The notes under the pieces were generated by a model. It did not search any database. It was not told the origin of the DNA and saw only the letters and a program-made list of their open reading frames with translations. A stretch of 64,000 nucleotides of DNA from Symsagittifera roscoffensis (lineage: Eukaryota; Xenacoelomorpha; Acoela; Convolutidae), in NCBI RefSeq assembly GCF_963678635.1, contig NC_087070.1, positions 2,733,157 to 2,797,156 of the forward strand, written 5' to 3'. A program made the position numbers and the translations under genes. Shown one piece after another: positions 21,254-34,000 of the stretch; positions within the stretch are counted from its first letter, which is position 1, and every line of letters begins with the position of its first letter.

Positions 21254-22096
21254 AGAAATACTTTGAGTCGCGGAATTTCCTGGTGGCTTTCAGTGAGCTT
21301 GAACATTCAAAGTCTTTAAATATTTGTGATGCATAAGGCTGGAGCTAGACGTGGATGAAATTTCATCGCCAAAACTGCAAACTTGAACTGTTTACTTTAG
21401 TTTTTAATTACTAATCTATGTATGTTTTCTTAATTGAAAGCTGACACCCGAATATCTGGTTAAATTGAATTTTTCCTTCCCGGGTGATGTTCCTAAATTT
21501 TTTTATTTCACATCGCCACAATTTTACCCAGTTGAAAGCAACAGATATGAGATTACGCTGGTGGAAGTGATTGGACCTCTAGGCATTTGAGCTTCAAATG
21601 TATCAAAAACATTGTACACTGCATGAATTCGTATGCATCAAGACATCCGTGTTTGAAAACGTGGCAGGCAAGCCAAATTGTTTGTTTTAAGTCTAACCGA
21701 TGGTACAAATTAAGTTCACCAAAATACACCAATGAGGAAAGGTCATACAAACTTACAGGTCATACAAAAGTAATGAGAAAAGATCATAAAATGTATGAAG
21801 CTTACACTGAACCACTGTAAAATATCGAGGAGTTACAGTAGAAATTATCATGCAAATATACTTAAAATGCAAATGGAGCAAATATAGTTATCAGCTCAGG
21901 TTAATGGCGTGTACCTGATAATTCTATTTACAGAAAATCATTTGAGCCGAAGTAGCAAATTGATTTTGGAGTCATAACTTTTATGAACTGATAAGTTCAT
22001 TGCTCGGGACTAGCTAAGTTAAGCTTTGGATTAGTAATACTTGTATTGGAGTAATTAAAATTTTAATGACAAATTAAATTTGATCAAATTCTTACC
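21254..22096. other. 843-bp spacer between U-box gene and DPYD
   Basis: AT-rich, with no additional exon recognised. It must contain the 3' end of the U-box transcript and the 5' signals of DPYD. Confidence 0.5.
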
Positions 22097-25000
22097 ATGT
22101 CACCGACTGCTGGGTTTTTGAGCCGGGATCCGACCGATATCGAAAGTCTTCTGTCACTGAACCCAAGAGTCAAATCAACGGCTTCAGTGAAGCCAACAAA
22201 AAGCACAAAAGTTGAAAAACAACACTGGAAACGCAATGTTAATATCAACGCCGCTACTTCATGTGGGTCAAAATGTAGCTCGGATTCAATTTTGACGAAC
22301 GATTTCTCCGATATTAAACATACTACTCTAAGCGAACGAGCTGCGTTGCGAGAAGCAAACCGATGTTTAAAATGTGCCGATGCGCCGTGTCAGAAAAGCT
22401 GTCCTACTCAGTTAGATATAAAATCATTTATAACTAGCATCGGTAACAAGAATTACTACGGCGCAGCCAAGTCGATTTTCTCCGATAACCCCCTCGGGTT
22501 AACGTGTGGAATGGTTTGCCCTACAAGTGATTTGTGTGTGGGTGGGTGCAATTTATACGCTTCGGAGGAAGGACCTATCAATATAGGGGGTTTGCAGCAG
22601 TTCGCGACCGAAATCCTCCAGAAACTGCGTATTCCGCAAATCGTGGCACCAGATATAGTCACGAAGACTAAAAATGACCCAAGTTATGATTCGAAAGTAG
22701 CTTTAGTTGGATGCGGTCCTGCGAGTATAAGCTGTGCCACGTTTTTGGCACGACTGGGATACCGAGACGTGACAATTTATGAACGGAACTCATATGTCGG
22801 CGGATTAAGTTCGTCTGAAATTCCTCAATATCGGCTTCCGTTTAATGTCGTGTCATATGAAGTAGAGCTCATGGAAAACATTGGTGTTAAAATTGAGTTC
22901 AACAAAAGTCTCGGAAAGGATTTTACGGTTGAAAAGTTGATGTCCGAAAATAAAGCAGTGTTTTTGGGGTTCGGACTTCCAGAACCGAAACTGATCCCAG
23001 CGTTTGACAATCTTACTGCTGAAAATGGATTTTACACCTCGAAAGATTTCTTACCACTTGTGACCCAGTCTAGTAAACCCGAAATGTGCGGTTGTAAGAC
23101 ACCGAAACTTCCGGTTTTGTCTGGCAGGGTAATTGTTCTCGGATGCGGCGACACTGCCTTTGATTGTGCGACGTCAGCGCTACGTTGCGGGGCCTCGAAG
23201 GTCTTGGTTGTTTTCCGTCGTGGATTCTCAAACATCCGTGCGGTGCCTGAAGAGATGCAGTTGGCGGTGGAAGAGAAGTGTGAGTTTGTCCCGTTTTTGT
23301 CTCCCAAGAGAGTGATTGTGAAGTGTGGTAAGATTATGGGCATGAAGTTCTTAAGAACTGAAGAGAATGAGAGTGGACGGTTTGTGGAGGATCCAGAGCA
23401 GGAGGCTACAATTAAGGTAAGAGTTGGAGAGTAACTTTCTAGTTTTACATGAAAGTAATAATTTTAGGGCGGTTTAATCAATCAGTTAATTTAAGACTTC
23501 GAACCTCCTCAGCTCTTGATTTTGAAACATGATAGTCATTTTATTTGGCAATAAGTACATTTTTCCTTTAATTAAGATTAAAAATGGCACAATCGATACA
23601 TGTAGGTAAAAAACTTACGAACCACAAAAAGACTTTGGTTATGGGCATCTAGCTGGAAAGAACATATTTTAACAATTTAGGCCAACTATGTGATCTCGGC
23701 GTTTGGCTCTGGCCTGACGGACCCTGTGTTGAGAGATGCGATGAGTCCCCTGCCCTTCGACCAGTGGGGTCTCCCACTTGTCAATGACAAGGATATGTCC
23801 ACTTCCGTACCAGGTTAGTCAGTGCATTCAAATCAATTAAATATGACCTTGAGGTATTGCTTTTTGTCGGTACATATTATAGGATATGTTCGACCATCAA
23901 ATATTTATACCATAATAATTAAAAAAAGTATTCTGAATTAGCTTATGAACTGGTGTCCCAAGTGGATCGGTTGATTCTGGTAGGTTAAGAGATTGTTGAA
24001 TGTGAAAAGCAACTTTCAGTTTGTTTTTAAGAATTTCAAGCATGAATAACATTTTCAATTAGCTTTTGAAATAAAACAAAGCTTTTGAAACATTTTTAAT
24101 TAGCTTTTGAAATAAATGGCTAATTGCATGTGTGATTAATGAAAAGGATAATTGATTTACAAAAAAAGAAATGATTGTTACTGAGTGCGTTATGTGGCTG
24201 TATTGCAGGAGTGTTTGTGGGCGGGGATCTGGCGGGAGTGGCCAACACTACTGTGGAATCAGTCAACGATGGGAAGACGGCCGCCATGTCCATACACAAG
24301 TACATACAAGGTAAATATATTTTAAGATCTTATTAAAACAAACAGCGACTGCGTTAAATTACGAGTTTATTTTTCCAACCCGAGTCGCACAAATGAGAGA
24401 GGCTGTGAAGTGGCCAGGTTTTCGCCTCTTAGTCGAAAGGTTATACGATATAGAAAGCTCATTATGATCCGTGCTCGTTGCTCGAGGGTAAGGCTACGTT
24501 AACAGCCCAGAAAAAAAAACCAATGATAGTGCATGTAAATCTTAACCAGGTTTAAAACAGTTGTTCTACTTGAAGAGCTGAACAGCTCGTAGTTTGTTCA
24601 GGGGCGGTTCTAGGATTTTTTCGAGAGGGAGGGGGCGGTTTTTCAAAAAATTTCAAAGCAGGCTTATTATAGAAAGATTTAAGCTTGGGTATTTAATTCA
24701 AGTCAAAAAGATTTATTAATTTTCCGGTAAAAAGGCAGCTTTAAATGTATTTTAGCCACATCTTGGGTATAAAACACAAAAAAAGTTCTGAAAAAAATTT
24801 GAGCAACTCTATTTTTTTTCTTTTTCTAGTCCTTTTTTGAAGAGAAAATTTTTGGCGGAAATTAGTGCCCATTATGACTTTTCAACTATGATTATGAAAT
24901 TTGCCCGAGTTTTAGGCTTTACCTCAGGTACTTTCAGCCTACCGTGCACACAAAACGACACTACTTTGAAAAAACTGAAAAACGTTTCCTAGTTTTTTTT

Positions 25001-28000
25001 TTCATAAATATGGTTGGCACATTCTGCGCTACTTGGACTCCACCCGAATGCAAAATATCTCCCCATTTGCAATGGCGGAAATTAAAAGATCACCTGGCTG
25101 CTGTGTAACTAATACAGACAATTCTTGCAATAGCTATCGGTGGAAAAATATGCAACATGAAGACATTTTTTGAGATTTATTTAATAATGTTTTAGTTCTG
25201 GTGAGCGTAAGCATTAGTGTGTTTACTCAAAGAAAAAATACAGAAAAAAATTTCATGAAGTTTTCTCAGTGTCGAGAAGAACTTGTTGAGTTTTTTTGGT
25301 CCTAAAAGAATCTTACTTCATATTGATTCATTAAACCTCAAATTTTGAATTAAGATACATTAGCCATTGCTAAAATAGTTGGTAGTTTGATTTAGGCTAG
25401 CTTTTAATCCTTCTCTCCGCACTCAACTAAAAACTACACAAATTTGAGAAAGAAGTGAAAAAAAAAGATCCGACACCTTAAATTCTAATTTTAAGGTGTC
25501 AGATCTTTCTGTTCGGTTTGCATAGCCAACGAATATGCTTCTTGTTCCGATCTTTGTGAGTGAATAAGAAATTTGTTTTCGAGTGTTTGTTTTTTTTTCA
25601 AACTCGTGTACAGCAAATAATCATCAGCATAGAAACGCGACAACTGTACAACTAATACCCAGAGTCGATCGAACAACAAAAAAGTCAAAAATCAGCGGCG
25701 AGAGGCTGCATTATAAAATGGAGTTCAATGCCTAGAGAAATCAGACTGGTCACATCTCGCAACTTGTTAAACACAAATCAGTACCAATTGGCAGATCGCT
25801 CGGAGCTATCAGAAATTACTTCAAATAAGTTTTTCCTTGAGCTATTTAGTAAATAATTAGATAATTGGTGACACGTTCAGTTTAAACTATATAGTTCATT
25901 GCTGGTAAATATAATCATTCCTAGACATGTTTTATTAACTAAGAGGTTATTTGAAATAAACATGTTCTTCTGAAAAAAAAAGCATTTGAAGTGCACTCCG
26001 CTCCCCTCTTTCTTCAGGAACGGATTCCTCGGCCATCTCTAGTGGTCTTCCCCAGTTCTGTTCGGCTGTGGATCTGGTGGACATCTCAGTGGACATTTGT
26101 GGCCTCCACTTGCCCAACCCCTTCGGACTGGCCAGTGCCCCTCCCACCACCACCTCCGCCATGATCAGGAGGGCATTCCAACAGGGTACGCTGAGTATTA
26201 ATTCTTAATTGCTACTTCAAATGAGTCTGTATAGACTTTATACAATAGGCTGGACTGTATGAGGATCGAAATGTTAATTAACTAAGTTTTGACTCCCTGC
26301 ACATATACCAAGCTGAAGATTCAAAATGAGCTAAAAGTAGACTTATTTATACTCATTGGAAGTACCCAAAATTGGCTGTTAAAGCGTCGAAACAACTAGT
26401 ATGGAATAAATAAAGTTCCTTATTTATCCCTTCAAGAAGCATGAAAACGTCCGACGCGGGGAAAAACCTTTGTTTTCAGGTTGGGGTTTTGTGCTGACGA
26501 AGACGTTTGGCCTGGACAAGGACATAGTGACTAATGTGTCGCCCAGAATAGTGAGGGGCACTACATCTGGCCACATGTATGGACCTGGCCAGGGCTCATT
26601 TCTCAACATAGAACTCATCAGTGAGAAGAGTTGTGCCTACTGGTGTCAGAGGTCAGTTCATATGGTGATTAATTTGGACCATCTTTTTTCACGGAGCACG
26701 AGCAAATATACGAGCTGTTCAGCTCTTCGCAAAGAACCGCTGTTGTGCTTAACCAACTATGTGCAAACAACTCTGAGATTTGGAGTTGATATCAATTACA
26801 CACATACTTGGTTAAAAGGGTGTAAGATCCAACTGGTTTTTCAGTATACGCTGTTTTTCGTTTTTTTAGTCTTCATGTGTTTTTGAAAAATTATGAAAGA
26901 AGTCAGTATAGATATTTGAATTTTCCCAACCAGTGGAATAAGAAAAGTAAATATTGATCCAGTTTTATTGAATTGGGTTGGTTTTTATGATAACGAACGT
27001 GTCTATGATAAAAATATTTCGGAATTTCACAGAGTTTTATGATGATATACTTTTTTTGTTAAAACTCTGTTTGAAAAGCATCATCTGATTAAAATAGTTT
27101 TCTTTAAAGCTGTGTGTATGTTTTTTGATGTACGATTTGTTGTGTGTAGTGTGCGTGAATTGAAGCGTGACTTCCCCTCCCAGATAGTGATTGCATCCAT
27201 CATGTGTTCCTTCGACGAGGCAGATTGGACTGAGCTGGCCAAGAGGGCGGAGGAGAGTGGGGCCGATGCCCTGGAACTCAATCTTTCCTGCCCACATGGA
27301 ATGGGTTAGTCACTGTACAAATTGTAGAACGTTTTGTCAAAATGGTGTCCTTTTTATACGTCACTTTTTAAAGTATTTTCGATAGGTTTTGACTAAGTCA
27401 CTAGTTTTTTTCGACCAGCTGGTAACCCAGGGTACAAGTATGTTAGTTGGGTCCCTGAAAAAATCAAGTCTGCAAGACAGATCCTGCTATTTGTGAAAAT
27501 AGTTTAAAAGCACTTGTAAACAGTTGCTTACTTTGCACTTTTTAATTGCCGAGACCCCCCGCAACACCTCGTACCCTGTATCCCATGATTTAATGCACTT
27601 CAGGGTCTTATCTAATTTTTGGGGAACCAAACGTTGAAAATATGCTCAATTTGGTGCCAAAAACAACACCCCCCTTTACAGGTTTTTTTACTCGCTGACC
27701 GGAAAGACTATTGTCTACAATTTGACTCAAGCTATAATTAGCTTTTGACTCCAAGATGTTTTTTTTTTCCATGAGTCTTATCTTCAGGGTCTTATCTTTC
27801 TTCAGGGTCTTATCTAATTTTTGGGGAACCAAACGTTGAAAATATGCTCAATTTGGTGCCAAAAACAACACCCCCCTTTACAGGTTTTTTTACTCGCTGA
27901 CCGGAAAGACTATTGTCTACAATTTGACTCAAGCTATAATTAGCTTTTGACTCCAAGATGTTTTTTTTCCAGGAGAGAAGGGCATGGGTTTGGCTTGTGG

Positions 28001-31000
28001 TCAGGATCCGGAACTTGTGCAGGCCATATGTCAGTGGGTGAGGACTGCTGTGTCTATACCATTCTTCGCCAAACTCACCCCCAACGTCACCAGCATCGTC
28101 GCAATTGCCAAGGCTGCCCAGGTTCGAATCTCGACAGGCACAAAATTGATATTAATTATGCGCGTAGAATTTTCTCTAAATTGGAAGGCTAGCACATTAT
28201 ATCGAAGCAGTTGGAAGTGTTCAGGTCGTCAATTAAGAAAAAATTCTTGCGAAGCCTTTTTTTTTAAACATTTTCATCGATCATAGTTTGATGCGTATTT
28301 TAGAGTGGTTTTTTAAATAGCTCGCGCTAGAATGAGTTCAAATGGCAATTGGACAGTCTTGGTTATAATAGGAAATATGATATATAATTAGTGGATAGCT
28401 AATTTCATAGCTAAGCTTGAATTTAGCATGACAATCCAAGTAACAACCCTGGTTGTTACTTAGATGTTACATGACAACCCTGGTATTCTAAGATTAGTCC
28501 ACTTGTTTCTAGCGTACCTCGCAACTTTCTTAGTGTTTGTCTAAGGCGTAGCAGAAAGTGGTTTCGACCCCCCCCCCCCCCCCCCTCCTTCTCCTCCCAT
28601 CTGTGCTTGTTGAGCTGTTTGTGTTTTTTATTCGTTTTTTTGCGTATGTTTGTTGTGAAGTGCAGCTCATCTTTGTTTTAATTTTTATGTTTGCTTGCTA
28701 GCTATTTCCCCCTTATGATACCTTGTAACGAATTTTCCAGCTCCTCTTCCTTGCAATATGGGTGGGGGGGATAGTTGACAAGATCCTTGTTGTAGGATGG
28801 AGGGGCCGATGGGGTGACTGCGACCAACACAGTGTCTGGCCTGATGGGTCTGGATGCGGGAGGCAGTGCATGGCCCAAAGTGGGCATTCAGCAGAGAACC
28901 ACTTACGGAGGAGTTTCCGGTAGGAAAGCATAGCATCCGTGTAGATTCCTTTCCTGCTAAATGACTCAGGTCTTTTTAAAATATCACAAGTTAAAATGTG
29001 TTAAAAGTTAAATAATGATAACAAGTTGAATATATACGTCGAAAATACAATCAGTTGGAAAATCTTTTTAGTTGTGGTTTCTGCGAAACGCAGAGGATCT
29101 ATGAAAGGCTATTCAGCCTGTCTAAGCATAGTCCGTTTCTATTATTTCCCCACATTCCAGACTGAGTTATTTTGTTGAGCGAAGCTCTTTTTGTTGCGAC
29201 TCAATGCCGTTTTTTTGCTTTTAAAACTTTCACGTGGTACCACTATTGCAGCCGTAATCGATCAGGCTGTGGCACACCTGAAGCTAGAGGTCAAGTGAGA
29301 GCTCGTCCTCACACACTATAATTGCCATGGCAGGGGATCGATTACACGATCTGACGATCATCTTGAAGTGATCACCTTCCTACTATGCTAAGTGCCTCCC
29401 TGAATCTAAATCGAACCTGAATCTAAATCCTTCACCGCTCGGAATGGAAATCGGAACTTTTTTTACTACATTTTTGTCATACTGGACCTAATAGTTTTCT
29501 TTCGCCTTCGACGCCATCATTTACTAGACTTTGATGAGGAAACTTGGGCTGAAAATAATCTCTCTTGATCAATGCCATTCAAAGTGACACGCGAACGCCA
29601 TTTTTGGCCTGTCGATAGTCTTTCAAGTGTGCTACCAAAGTCTATTTTTTGCTCGAAAATTCCTTGGTTGATTTAAAAAAAGAGTATCCCCCTTTTGACT
29701 GCTAGTTAGTTTTCGTGGATTTTCATTTTTGTAATTCTAGGCAATGCAATTCGTCCGATTGCGTTGAAGGCGGTGTCTGCAATCAGCAAAGCACTCCCTG
29801 GCTACCCTGTGTTAGCTACTGGGGGAATAGACTCAGCCGAGGTGGCACTCCAGTTCATTCACGCGGGCGCAGCTGCAGTCCAAATATGCAGCGCTGTCCA
29901 GGTGAGTACTATTTAACTCCAGGTTAACCATCTTTTTATATAAAATTATCTTGGCGATCTAGACAAATTTACCGCCAGAGACTGAAATGGAAATAACTGA
30001 TCGAGGAAAAATCTAATTGTTAATACTTTCTCATTTTTCTTTCAATTTTTTTGCTCTCCCAAAAACTGAACTACTCTTTTTAAATAAAGCTGTAATAGCT
30101 CATACTAATCAAACATTTTGGTGTATTCTAATTTACTCTAATGCCAACTGTTTGTAGAACCAGGACTTCACACTGATCGACGACTACTGTTCTGGACTTC
30201 GGACCCTGCTGTACCTAAAGAGTCTGGATTTGGACTCCCTCGGATGGAATGGACAGAGTCCCCCCACCCCCAAGCACCAATTGGGAAAGACTGTCAAGCT
30301 ACAGAACACAGGTGCCTTTTATTCTTATAGACAATCTTTGCAAAGATCCACGTAGCTTGCGTTTAAAATTATCATAATGTATTCGATCGAAATTGTCTAA
30401 ATCGCGTAAAATAATGGTCACTGAAAAAACTATTTGAAGATTTCGTTATTTAGACGTTTTTCCTCGTTGCTAAAAAGAGCATAACTAAATATTCAGGTGT
30501 CAATAATTGATAAAACTGCAACGAGATTTTTTCGTTATGTTTACCTTAAATTGCCACGTATATTTTCGACTAGTTGACTAATAAATTAAAATATAAAAAT
30601 TAGAAAATTAATTGTTTTTATCAATATTATCAACAGTCTTCAGTATTCATTTCGATTGCAATGTTCATGCTTTTTACTCTGTGATCAGCAAGTGATATCA
30701 GGGTTACTATCACGGCTATTGGCTTTATATCCTGTAAACAACTCGTCTAACAGAAACAGACATAGTTGTCAAAGAGCCTGTAGATTGAGTTTTTTTTTAC
30801 AAAAATGTTAGACTTTTTTCCGGCTCAAAGAATATAGCCTTTTATTTCTTTCGATTTGGTTCACTGAGAGTTTTTTTGTTGTTCCGATTATTTGAAAATT
30901 GAGGAGGAAATTAGTATTCGGGTGTGTGTAGTTTCTTTTCTTGTTTTTCACGCAAAATCAGGTACCACAAATAATCATCTGAATGGGTCGAGTGATATAC

Positions 31001-34000
31001 CAAATTCAAGCCTTTTGAGTCGTGAATCGACCGACATTAAAAATTTCTAAAAGTTTTTGCACAGTTATCGAAAGAAAACCGTTTGAAATTATTGATTTCT
31101 TTTCTATTTCGAGCGAATAAATCGAGCGGACCAGGCTTACAGCAGCTTATTTATGCTTAATTTAAATCTTGAAAACTCAATTTTAAGCAAATAAATTTAG
31201 TGTTTCGAGTTTATTAGCGCCTTTTTGGGAACCAAAAACTTTAAAAAAATTTTCTGCAAAAAGTTTGAAAAGACAAATTTCGAATTTTTGAAAGTTGTTT
31301 TTATAAATGTTTTTCTACTCAGTTTTCCACAAATGTTTTGTCCAATTTGCTCTTTTTAACTTACTATGACTGACGATGATGCCTAAATTATAGTTTTACA
31401 TCAGATCCTTTTATCAAATCACGCAGAAAAAATTACCCTAATTTTAAGAAAAAATGAAGTTTTTTTGAAGACTATGGTCGGAACATTCTGTGCTACTTGC
31501 ACAGTAACTAGGTATCCTTGTTTTTCTTTTGATTTAGTGTGTTATGTGCTCTTTCTGTTCAATAACCAGCGCCCATTGAGATCAGTTATTGTCTCTTGTG
31601 AAAGTTTTGCTAAATCTAATTCTCAAAATTTTTAAGTGTCAATTAAGAAATTAAGGTGTTGATTTTTTAACGGTTCTTTTTCAGGATAAAATTAAATTAA
31701 TAATTGTTAGGCTCAAATTTAATTCATGCGAACAAACGAATGACTCTGAGAATAAACGTGAATAACTTTCATTTTCGAGCGTAAAAAAGTCTAATATTGT
31801 TGGCAATATTGCTGCCTATTATTGGCAGTTTAATTGTAATCACCTCTCGCAGCTTTGTCTCAAATTGAGTTAGTTTTACGGAAAAGATATCAATCATTAA
31901 AAATTCCTGATTTTTAAAGAGCTGTAATGTGGTATAACTTTTATCGTCGAAATTAGAGAGATATGTAAAATCAACTCAATCGTTCGTTTTTAGTTCTATT
32001 TGGTTCATTTATTTTTTTTTGATTTTCTCATGGCTATCATTTTTTTTGTCATTTTCATCTCTAGGTTTGTTTCGTGATAGGCCACTTAAAGCTAGTTAAG
32101 TATTTGTAATTTAGTTTTGATCTCTGATTTTGGTTGTTGTTTTTTATTGTTTTTCTTCGCTTAATTGGTTTAGGCCTATATTGTATAGCCTTAGCTATCT
32201 TTTATTTCGTCATTTGAAGAGATTTGTTTTTGCTTTCATACGTTTCAAGAGCGATTGTTATAAAGGGGGTGGGGCGTCTATGAGTTTTTAAATAAAGTGT
32301 TTCCAACATTTTATGAGAAAATTGATTTTTTTTAAAAATTTTTACAGATTTTGACAACAATGTTTTTTGGAATTTTTGGCTCAACGGGCTTCTAACCATA
32401 TCTTATCGGCTAAGTGGCCGTTACGTATATGCTAGTGATTGCTTGTTTAATGCTGTTGGTTGCGTTTCTCGACTGTGTTCTACTGAAATTTTTGTAGATT
32501 TTTTTCATTCAAGATTAATATTTCTAGTTATGGTTTTCCATCTCTTTTTCTATTCGCTAGCTTGAAATGCTAAGCTTGCGTTGTATCGGAAGTTTTGCGA
32601 AGCACTGCCATGCCTCTGTGTTTGAATGACTTTCGTTTACCATTTTTACAGGCTCTGAAAGCTGTCTTTTTGTTTCCGATATTTTTTGGTATCAGAAGGA
32701 AAAAGTTTTAAATATAAGAATTGAAGTTAAAGCTCATAAAGAAAGTCAAAAAGTTGGTATCATTTCAACGGAAAATTGACTAATGATGATCCGGTTTTCG
32801 AAATTCCGAAACTGTAAAAAATTAGGTATAAGTTTTTCTCGAATTTTTTTGAACCATTTTCGAAAGGTAATCCTGTTTCCTATTTTTGTCATTGAAAAGC
32901 TGCGTTCTTTCTAGAAACTCACTTTCAGTGCCTTAACGTTCTCTCGAAGTTTACTGTTTTCTGGAGACGCTGTTTACTTTTTGCTTCAAGAGTAGTAGTT
33001 TTTGTTTTCATTTCTGCATCGCGAAGCTCAATTTTTTTAGTGTATAGTTTTCATGCGTCATAAATTTGACCTCATTATATCTGATCCGATGAAATTTGAT
33101 TGTACTCCAATATTGGCAATTTCTCTTTATTACACTAATTTAAACTTTGATTCAATTCTTCTTTATTGTGTTTTCAGGTCTCCCTTCGTTCGGAACTTAT
33201 TTGGTGGACAAGAAATTGCGAGAGGCTAAACTCAAGAAAGAAACAGCTGCCAATAAAGATACAGTTACTGAAACTACTAAAAGGCAACTGCTGTCTCCGA
33301 AGCAAGTGAGAGGAGTGCCTAGAGTCAATGATTTGATCGGAAAAGCTCTGGACCGAATCGGAAACTGGTGAGCTTGTCTACTTTTTTAAGAGTAATGAAC
33401 GTAGTGAGTAATCTTAATTGGCGATTTTTTTTTCTTGTTTCAGGAAAAAAATCTGGTGATATATTACACTAGGTGGTAATTTTGAGTATAGTGCATGTAT
33501 TAAATTTGAGAACTATAATGCATAAAATAGTCATTTTTAATTAATATTTCATTTTCAATCACTTGTACTAAGACTAAGTTAGTTTTTCTATAACATTACT
33601 CTGCCAAATGAAATGCTATTCAAAATTTCACATTTACACATCTTTTGCCTAGAAATTTTGCCTTGAAATAATTTTCAAATAATGTGTGAAGTAGAAAAAA
33701 AAGCGATGCAGTTATTGAAATTGATCCTACCACCTATTGTAATATATCACCAAAAATCTTAACTTTTTTCACCCTCAAATTTGATGCTTAGCGGTTTGAC
33801 ATTTGAATTTTTTTTTTCAGTTCACTTCATTTTTTTTGTTAAAAGGAAGGCAAACTTCGCTATCGAACAGCAAAAATGTAAATGTCATGAAAAATGTGAT
33901 CGACTTCTAAAGAATTTCGAAAATGGAAATTGATTATCAGATTTCCCAGAGAAATTAAAGTTTTACCTATTGATGCAGTTCTCAAATTTCGCTAATTTTT

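Noticed and set aside
28560-28590. Poly-C run as a regulatory or G-quadruplex element
   Set aside because: A simple homopolymer of about 18 bases in an intron, similar to G-runs at 37794, 53360 and 57918. Length is probably unreliable and there is no further structure.
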